Shown here piece by piece: positions 6,166-10,538 of a stretch of DNA of 10,538 nucleotides. Both the position numbers and the translations under genes were made by a program. Position 1 is the stretch's first letter. Every line of letters begins with the position of its first letter. The DNA is taken from assembly GCA_009785775.1 (NCBI GenBank), contig WQVR01000016.1, forward strand, positions 1 to 10,538, read 5' to 3'. The DNA is from Candidatus Proendomicrobium guianensium (GTDB taxonomy: Bacteria; Elusimicrobiota; Endomicrobiia; Endomicrobiales; Endomicrobiaceae). Below the pieces are notes generated by a model, which had not been told where the DNA came from, ran no database searches, and saw only the letters and a program-made list of their open reading frames with translations.

Positions 6166-7215
6166 ATGCAAAAAGATTTAACGGTTGAAAATGCGGTAGA
6201 AAGTTATGGCACAATTGCCGAGCGTTTAAACAGCGCGCAAGAGAAAGATGTCCAAGAACTTTTAGAAAATGCGCCCCAAAAAGTACTTGCGCAAACAATG
6301 AAAGAAGAACTTAGTAAAATGACGCCCTTACAAAAAGCAATAACCCTTGCCGAGCGTGAATTAAGTTTAAAAGAAACCGCGCAAAAGTCTGCAAAAGATG
6401 TTTCCCGCACAGAACCTCTAAGCCACTGGAAGCCCGACGAAAAAGCCTTTTTTGAAAGTTTGCCCGAGGCTTCCAGAAAAAAAGTGTTAGATATGTACAA
6501 AGGCATACAAACGGTTTATGAGAAAAAAACCCTTGAAACCGCCGAGAAGCAAAAACGCTACGATTTATTTGACAATATTTTTAAGCCATACGAAGATGTT
6601 TTTTTACGCAACAAAACAGACAAGTTTAAATATCTTAAAGATGTAATAGAGCATGACAAATTTGCCTCTTATGACCCTGTGGGCTTTGTTAAAAAATTTA
6701 TTAAAGATAAAAACATTTCTCTGGGCGCTTTGGAAGAAAATTCAAAAATCACCAAAGCCGGCACAGGCGAGCCAGACGCGGATATTAAAAAACTTGAAGC
6801 AAAGCTTGAAGTTTTAGAGCGTGAACTTAACGCCAAAAAACTTGACGATTCCCAAAGCTATATTGAAAAATTTAAAACCAAAACAGACGAAAACGGCAAC
6901 TTAAAATATCCCCACATAGAAGCCCTTACGCCGCAAATGCTTAAAATAAGCCACATAACAGGCAGTAATGATTTAGACGAGCTTTACAACAAAGCCCTTT
7001 GGCTTAACGAAAATTTAAGGAATCAGTTGATAGAAACGGAAAAACAAAAAGCCTTACAAGACCACTTAAAAAAAGCCGAGGTTTCGCGCATAAAAAATGC
7101 CAAAGATTTTAACATAAAACCGCTTTACGGTTCTTCGGGCGCTGCGCTTACAAAAAAATCACTGCGCGATATTATTGAAGAATCGGAAGAAGAAGTAAAC
7201 TACGCGAAAAAATAA
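6166..7215 (+). CDS. Phage scaffold-like helical protein
   Basis: A 349-residue, highly charged, largely helical protein without Cys-rich, signal or membrane parts. ATG 6166 is chosen because AAGGAG lies at 6154-6159 with a six-base spacer; the longer frame from TTG 6076 has no such support. After a variable N-terminus comes SHWKPDEKAFFESLP (about 87-100), then a long helix. A probable coiled coil follows (DIKKLEAKLEVLERELNAK, about 206-224), then the segment GNLKYPHIEALTPQMLK and a basic/acidic tail. This layout (a W-P-x-E/D-x-x-x-F-x-x-L-P motif, then helices with PYE and FV..F blocks) resembles the scaffold-type or capsid-associated proteins of many podophages. The identification is from memory of that pattern, so function is an inference. 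The GNAT gene follows after eight bases. Confidence 0.75.
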   Translation: MQKDLTVENAVESYGTIAERLNSAQEKDVQELLENAPQKVLAQTMKEELSKMTPLQKAITLAERELSLKETAQKSAKDVSRTEPLSHWKPDEKAFFESLPEASRKKVLDMYKGIQTVYEKKTLETAEKQKRYDLFDNIFKPYEDVFLRNKTDKFKYLKDVIEHDKFASYDPVGFVKKFIKDKNISLGALEENSKITKAGTGEPDADIKKLEAKLEVLERELNAKKLDDSQSYIEKFKTKTDENGNLKYPHIEALTPQMLKISHITGSNDLDELYNKALWLNENLRNQLIETEKQKALQDHLKKAEVSRIKNAKDFNIKPLYGSSGAALTKKSLRDIIEESEEEVNYAKK

Positions 7216-7223
7216 AACTCCAA

Positions 7224-7655
7224 ATGGCAAAAAAGCTTAACTTTCCCGCGCTTGCGCCGGACTCTGCAGGACATATATACAACTGGGCGGTTTCAAACCT
7301 TGAAGAAGGCTATTATCCTAATACCGCAACCTTCGGCATATTTTATGCCGGAGAGCTTGCAGGCGCGGTAATATTTTCACAAGAAAACGCCCGCAATGTA
7401 TATTTGTCAATTTATTCGGAGCACCCTAAGTGGTGTAGCAAAAAAGTTTTAAAGTTTGTGCACGGTTTTTGTTTTAAAGTTTTAGGGGCAAGCGTAATAA
7501 CTGCTATGGTAAGCGCCCAAAACGTTAAAAGCCAAAATTTAGTAAGGCGTTTGGGCTTTGAATTAAAAGGTGTTATTACAGCCGGAAGAAAAGACGGAAA
7601 AGATTGTTTAGTGTATCAGTGTTTGGAAAACCAATATAAATATAAGGAGAAATAA
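7224..7655 (+). CDS. Phage-associated GNAT-like N-acetyltransferase
   Basis: A 143-residue protein with the core of a GNAT fold. The strand TFGIFYAGELAGAVIFS (36-52) resembles the central strands, and the block VITAMVSAQNVKSQNLVRRL (91-110), followed by GFELKGVI, is a good match to the late GNAT helix and strand (N-x-x-S-x-x-L-x-x-x-L-G-F). The acetyl-CoA loop Q/R-x-x-G-x-G/A is not visible; SEHPKWCSKKVLKFVHGF stands in its place. Similar short GNAT-like proteins are common between structural genes of podophages, and their substrate is unknown. The start follows the previous stop by eight bases without a Shine-Dalgarno, so translation probably depends on the upstream gene. The end overlaps the ribosome binding region of the next gene. 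Confidence 0.82.
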   Translation: MAKKLNFPALAPDSAGHIYNWAVSNLEEGYYPNTATFGIFYAGELAGAVIFSQENARNVYLSIYSEHPKWCSKKVLKFVHGFCFKVLGASVITAMVSAQNVKSQNLVRRLGFELKGVITAGRKDGKDCLVYQCLENQYKYKEK

Positions 7656-7657
7656 TT

Positions 7658-8557
7658 ATGGGTTCGGTATTTTCAGGCCCGCCCAGCGCGCCAAGTTTTA
7701 ACCAAAATGCCGCGCTTGCCAGCCAAGCGCAAAATATGCACATGAATCAATACGGGTTAAGCAGCCCTTTTGGCAGCATAAACTGGACAGGAAACGCCTT
7801 AGACGGCACCCGCCAAATGGAAGTAACCCTAAGCCCTTTTGAGCAGGCAAGGTTAGACAGTGCGTTTGGTATGCTGCCAACGCTTAATGCAAGCCACGGC
7901 CAAGAAGCCGGCGAGCGCGCCGCTCAAGCGGCTTTTGATATGTTCAGGTCGCAAAATACGGCTGTTGCCAAACAAGAAATGGAAAACTTAGGCGCGCAAC
8001 TGGCAAATCAGGGAATACCCGTAGGAAGCCGCGCTCATAACGACGCCATGAAAAACCTTGCGCGGCGGCAGAATCAAAAAACTCTCGACGCCCAAAATCA
8101 GGCGGTTCTTACGGGCAATAAAGTTCAAACGCAACAATTAAATAATGCCTTAAATTTGTTTAATACCCTGCAAAACGTAAATAATCCGGTTAATAGTTAC
8201 ATAGCGGGTATAGGCGCGCAAAATCAGGATATTTACGGACAAAGTCATCGCGCGCAAATGGACGCGTTTAAACAACAAAGCGCCAATCAAAATTCTCAAT
8301 TTGGCAACTTTAAGGGTATGGCGAGTTTGGCTTTGCCCTTTCTTTCTGACGCGCGCTTAAAAGAAAATGTAATGCCCGTAGGAAAACTTTTTAATGGATT
8401 AACCGTGTACTTGTTTACTTTTAAAGGTGAAGAAATGCCGCAAATAGGGCTTTTGGCGCAAGAAGTTAAACAATACATACCAGACGCGGTAATAGAAACA
8501 GATACCGGCGCGCTTGCGGTAAATTATGAGTTGGCAGTTAAAGAAAAAGAAAGTTAA
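7658..8557 (+). CDS. Phage virion protein with short C-terminal S74 chaperone domain
   Basis: A 299-residue protein with a Shine-Dalgarno (AAGGAG at 7644-7649). The N-terminal part fits a family common in podophages: Pro/Ala/Gln-rich start, then GSINWTGNALDGTRQMEVTL with SPFEQARLD (about 40-68), and later MENLGAQLANQGIPVGSRAH (107-126) before a helical Gln/Asn-rich stretch. This family is often annotated as a tail-fibre-domain protein and is probably a tail component. From Ser230 the sequence SDARLKENVMPV...IGLLAQEV...AVNYELA matches the peptidase S74 intramolecular chaperone domain, whose Ser-Asp and Lys (here Ser230, Asp231, Lys235) are linked to self-cleavage. The domain stops soon after the Asn-Tyr block, so it lacks the long helical tail seen in fibre chaperones. 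Cleavage is therefore uncertain. Confidence 0.85.
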   Translation: MGSVFSGPPSAPSFNQNAALASQAQNMHMNQYGLSSPFGSINWTGNALDGTRQMEVTLSPFEQARLDSAFGMLPTLNASHGQEAGERAAQAAFDMFRSQNTAVAKQEMENLGAQLANQGIPVGSRAHNDAMKNLARRQNQKTLDAQNQAVLTGNKVQTQQLNNALNLFNTLQNVNNPVNSYIAGIGAQNQDIYGQSHRAQMDAFKQQSANQNSQFGNFKGMASLALPFLSDARLKENVMPVGKLFNGLTVYLFTFKGEEMPQIGLLAQEVKQYIPDAVIETDTGALAVNYELAVKEKES

Positions 8558-8570
8558 AACTAAAAAATCC

Positions 8571-8603
8571 GCTTTTGGGGCGGCTATAAGCCGCCCCAAA
8601 AGC
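8571..8603. repeat. Perfect 15-base inverted repeat before the tail fibre gene
   Basis: GCTTTTGGGGCGGCT (8571-8585) is perfectly complementary to 8589-8603 with a three-base loop (ATA). On the plus strand no T-tract follows, so it is not a standard terminator in that direction. On the minus strand the stem is followed by GGATTTTTTAG, which could terminate antisense transcripts. It ends three bases before the Shine-Dalgarno of the tail fibre gene. Confidence 0.9.
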
Positions 8604-8617
8604 AAAGGGAGATAGCC

Positions 8618-9529
8618 ATGCCATTTGACGGTAACGGACAATTCAAGCGCAAATACTCGTGGCAAGACGATAAAAACAACGGCATAAAAATTCTTGCCGA
8701 CCGCCACGATGATGAAGATGATAATATAGCCCTCGGGCTTAGCCAATGCCTTACAAGAGACGCCCAGTCCAGCCCTCTTACAGACTACAACTGGGGCAAC
8801 AACAAAATTATTAATTTAAGGGAAGGTACAAACGCCAAAGACGCCGTAAACCTTTCACAGCTGCAAGAAAATTATATGTTCGCCGAAGATATTTCGCCCG
8901 CACAAAATATTGTAAACATTTTGATATCGCCTAATATTACGTCATTTTCAAACGGTATGACATTTTTTGTAAAGATAAACAATACAAATACCAAAGGCAC
9001 AGTTACCCTAAGGGTAAATACTAAAGAGGCATTACCCGTTGTAAACTCAGACGGTAATGCGCTACAAGAGGGTTGGCTTGTAAAGGGCAGAATTTACAGG
9101 TTTACATATTATTTTGACGGTATTGCGGCAAAGTTTTTTGCAGAAGTTCCCGCAGATTTGCGCCTTTCAAATATTTTAGAAGTCGGAAAAGAAATGTTTG
9201 CTAAAACCGACCTTTCAAATACACTTGAAAATATTGATTATATTGTTGAAACTTGGCGTAATGGAAGTAGTTGGTACAGAAGATATAAAAGCGGTTGGAT
9301 TGAGCAGGGGGAAAGAGGATTAGTTGCAAATTTTTCGGGGAATAGAAATTTTATTTTGCCTTTTTTAGAAATTCCTTTTGTGACTATAACAGGTATATCG
9401 GCAAGAAATGCTTATAATTGGGCTAGCAATATATTTCCTAACTTTATAAGCGCAACGGGTTTTACTATATCAGGAGCTCTTGCGCAAGGTGTATCTTGGG
9501 GTTGGCAAGCACAAGGAATGGGGGAATAA
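8618..9529 (+). CDS. Phage tail fibre protein
   Basis: A 303-residue protein with a strong Shine-Dalgarno (GGGAG at 8607-8611, six-base spacer). The N-terminus (about 1-83) matches the virion-attachment region of many podophage fibres: MPFDGNGQFKRKYSW, then DRHDDEDDNIALGLSQCLTRD, DYNWGNNKIINLREGTNAKD and AVNLSQLQ. A central beta-rich part (about 90-180) with FFVKINNTNTKGTVTLRVN is typical of fibre shafts. From about residue 208 a separate tip domain begins: WRNGSSWYRRYKSGWIEQGE, Phe/Pro-rich strands and an ending GVSWGWQAQGMGE, like the C-terminal knob of gp53-type fibres. The tip should decide receptor binding. Codon use shifts in the tip. The stop codon overlaps the next start (TAATG). Confidence 0.88.
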   Translation: MPFDGNGQFKRKYSWQDDKNNGIKILADRHDDEDDNIALGLSQCLTRDAQSSPLTDYNWGNNKIINLREGTNAKDAVNLSQLQENYMFAEDISPAQNIVNILISPNITSFSNGMTFFVKINNTNTKGTVTLRVNTKEALPVVNSDGNALQEGWLVKGRIYRFTYYFDGIAAKFFAEVPADLRLSNILEVGKEMFAKTDLSNTLENIDYIVETWRNGSSWYRRYKSGWIEQGERGLVANFSGNRNFILPFLEIPFVTITGISARNAYNWASNIFPNFISATGFTISGALAQGVSWGWQAQGMGE

Positions 9530-9720
9530 TGGAAAATACAAAAATCAAAAAACCGCTAATGCCGGAAACAAGAAAACAGTACGCGAGTTTCGCTACGTGG
9601 TGTAATGAAAACGGATATGCCGTAAAGGAAACAGAAGCCTATTATTACGCAGAAAAATTTATAAAGCCCAAACCTTCGCAAAAAGAGCAAAACTTGGCTT
9701 CGGGCGAGGCAGAAGTATGA
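9529..9720 (+). CDS. Small soluble phage protein of unknown function
   Basis: A 63-residue protein starting at the ATG that overlaps the tail fibre stop (TAATG), a sign of coupled translation. A longer reading from 9496 lies inside the fibre gene and is not favoured. The protein is charged, has Lys-rich ends and a Tyr-rich middle (EAYYYAEKF), and no membrane segment or signal. Its stop overlaps the next start (ATGA). Its position between fibre and membrane protein genes suggests a role in fibre assembly or lysis, but I do not recognise the family. Confidence 0.75.
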   Translation: MENTKIKKPLMPETRKQYASFATWCNENGYAVKETEAYYYAEKFIKPKPSQKEQNLASGEAEV

Positions 9721-9959
9721 TACTGTCAACCGAGGTAATAGTTATATCGTTAATCAATTTATTATCGCTGGGCGTAACTATAGGAATGTTTGTGGGCAAA
9801 ACAAACTTGGTTATACACCGCCTTGCGATACTTGAAGCAAAGCAAGACAAATACAATAATATGCAAGAACGCATTATACGCGCGGAGTTAAGCGTAAATT
9901 CGGCGCATAAGCGCATAGACCATATTCAAAATAAAGATACCGCCGTTGTAAAAATTTAA
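9717..9959 (+). CDS. Small one-pass membrane protein of the lysis region
   Basis: An 80-residue protein whose ATG overlaps the preceding stop (ATGA). Residues about 5-27 form one hydrophobic membrane helix (VIVISLINLLSLGVTIGMFV). The rest is a probable coiled coil with alternating charged and hydrophobic residues (AILEAKQDKYNNMQERIIRA...). Short membrane-plus-coiled-coil proteins of this kind are common in phage lysis cassettes next to spanins and holins, and some act with a holin. A single helix is compatible with a pinholin-like or accessory role, but the sequence does not decide it. The spanin-like gene follows after 14-18 bases. Confidence 0.75.
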   Translation: MILSTEVIVISLINLLSLGVTIGMFVGKTNLVIHRLAILEAKQDKYNNMQERIIRAELSVNSAHKRIDHIQNKDTAVVKI

Positions 9960-9973
9960 AAAAGAGGCAACAA

Positions 9974-10312
9974 GTGAATGAAATGCTTAAATGTTATTTT
10001 TTTGTTTTTATTTTGCTTGCCCTTGCCTTTACGGGCGGCTACGTATACGCTAACCGGGCAACAGCGCATAATTTTGCTAGAGAAAATGAAAGATATTATA
10101 AACTCCGCAGACGATACGAACTTTCACTTGCAAAGGCTTGGCGAGAATTTGACGGCACTAGAGCAGGGCAACTTAAAACTATTGCAAGACAACAAGAAGC
10201 TATCGCAAGCGGCAGAAAATATACAACTGCAATGGCAGAAAAAATTGAACTTAGCACAAGCCGAGCGCGCGAGGTTTTTGAAATCATCAATTCGCTTACG
10301 CGCTCAAATTAA
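9974..10312 (+). CDS. Alternative overlapping frame, one-pass membrane protein (i-spanin-like layout)
   Basis: A 112-residue frame starting at GTG 9974, with AGAGG at 9963-9967 and a six-base spacer, which is the better Shine-Dalgarno distance of the two overlapping starts. The N-terminus has one membrane helix (about 6-26, YFFVFILLALAFTGGYVYA) and the rest is charged and helical, the layout of an inner-membrane spanin such as Rz. Almost its whole length (9978-10312) is shared with another frame shifted by +1. Its AT-rich third positions may only reflect the second-base pattern of the other frame. It may be a real gene, the partner of the other frame, or a shadow; I rate it below the other frame. 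Confidence 0.38.
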   Translation: MNEMLKCYFFVFILLALAFTGGYVYANRATAHNFARENERYYKLRRRYELSLAKAWREFDGTRAGQLKTIARQQEAIASGRKYTTAMAEKIELSTSRAREVFEIINSLTRSN

Positions 10313-10376
10313 AGTGTGGCGCGCGGCGGCTTTGGGGCTGGGCGCGTTAACTGTAGTTTTTGCGGCGGCGCGATAG
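9978..10376 (+). CDS. Spanin-like coiled-coil protein with signal peptide and C-terminal membrane helix
   Basis: A 132-residue protein from ATG 9978. An N-terminal signal sequence (MKCLNVIFLFLFCLPLPLRA) is followed by YTLTGQQRIILLEKM and a long heptad-like coiled coil (about 49-110). A C-terminal hydrophobic helix lies at about 112-131. Export, a periplasmic coil and a membrane end resemble unimolecular spanins and related phage lysis proteins. However, Cys13 is preceded by Phe, so the lipobox is poor and signal peptidase I cleavage near Ala20/21 is as likely. The stop (TAG 10374-10376) lies inside the Shine-Dalgarno of the next gene (TAGGAGATAATATG), strong support for this frame. It overlaps another long frame over 335 bases. 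Function is inferred from layout and position. Confidence 0.72.
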   Translation: MKCLNVIFLFLFCLPLPLRAATYTLTGQQRIILLEKMKDIINSADDTNFHLQRLGENLTALEQGNLKLLQDNKKLSQAAENIQLQWQKKLNLAQAERARFLKSSIRLRAQIKVWRAAALGLGALTVVFAAAR

Positions 10377-10384
10377 GAGATAAT

Positions 10385-10538
10385 ATGGGAAATATTATAA
10401 GAGTTTTAACGATTATTTTTGAAAGGGTTATTCCCGCTTTTAGAAATGTTGTGCCGCAAGCCAGGGCGGTGCTTGGGTTTGGCGGCGGCATAAAGTTTCC
10501 GTTTTTGTCACGCTTTAACAAGCGGCATGGCACGGATA
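10385..10538 (+). CDS. Phage module gene, 5' part only (cut by window edge)
   Basis: ATG 10385 has a Shine-Dalgarno (AGGAGA at 10375-10380) that overlaps the previous stop codon, so translation is probably coupled. The visible 51 codons encode an amphipathic, Arg-containing hydrophobic start (MGNIIRVLTIIFERVIPAF) followed by a Gly-rich turn and a basic segment (LSRFNKRHG). This is too short to name. The position after the lysis-type gene allows a holin, an internal virion protein or other late gene. Confidence 0.7.
   Translation, partial: MGNIIRVLTIIFERVIPAFRNVVPQARAVLGFGGGIKFPFLSRFNKRHGTD

Larger units (their letters stand above)
6166..10538 (+). mobile_element. Partial prophage or domesticated phage module (structural and lysis genes)
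   Basis: Eight or more consecutive plus-strand genes with tight or overlapping junctions encode phage-type proteins: scaffold-like, GNAT-like, S74-domain virion protein, tail fibre, small membrane protein and spanin-like protein. The module begins directly after a host gene and continues past the right edge. Integrase, repressor, terminase, portal, capsid and endolysin genes are not visible, so completeness cannot be judged. Confidence 0.75.

Noticed and set aside
9235..9529. Target variable region of a diversity-generating retroelement in the fibre tip
   Set aside because: The tip does not show the C-type-lectin end motif or a cluster of variable AAC/AAT codons in a matching template, and no reverse transcriptase or second copy is in the window.

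Overview
The window reads as a Gram-negative bacterial chromosome of moderately low GC. Support comes from a Sec-exported Sel1 protein, a lipoprotein-type signal on a DUF1254/DUF1214 protein, and a phage lysis-type protein with an envelope-spanning layout. Elusimicrobiota is only my guess from the overall gene style; there is no rRNA or tRNA to fix the taxonomy.

Left part (1-1800): two tandem minus-strand genes for small membrane-anchored proteins with a pilin-like outer domain. The first is cut by the window edge. Their first 200 bases match without gaps at an offset of exactly 1600, and 58 of those bases are identical. Between them, on the plus strand, sits a gene (230-1273) for an Ala/Gly-rich protein that resembles part of a large internal virion protein of podophages.

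Middle part (1878-5923): host genes. They are a secreted protein of about 13 Sel1 repeats, a YgjP-type M48 metalloprotease, a bidirectional terminator, and a convergent DUF1254/DUF1214 putative lipoprotein. Four plus- or minus-strand genes in the left and middle parts lack a Shine-Dalgarno sequence and have an extended -10 element (TGN-TAnnnT) 6-7 bases before the start codon. This is the spacing expected for leaderless mRNAs.

Right part (6166 to the end): a tightly packed plus-strand phage structural and lysis module. Its order is a scaffold-like helical protein, a GNAT acetyltransferase-like protein, a virion protein with a short C-terminal S74 chaperone domain, a tail fibre, a small soluble protein, a one-pass membrane protein, a spanin-like protein overlapping a second long frame, and the start of another gene. 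No integrase, terminase, portal or major capsid gene is visible, so this is either one edge of a prophage or a reduced, possibly domesticated element. Most phage genes use strong Shine-Dalgarno sites or stop/start overlap, unlike the leaderless-type host genes to the left.

The most interesting signals are the shared leaderless promoter layout, the 335-base two-frame overlap in the lysis cassette, the mosaic tandem repeat around a phage-type gene, and the partial phage module without packaging genes.
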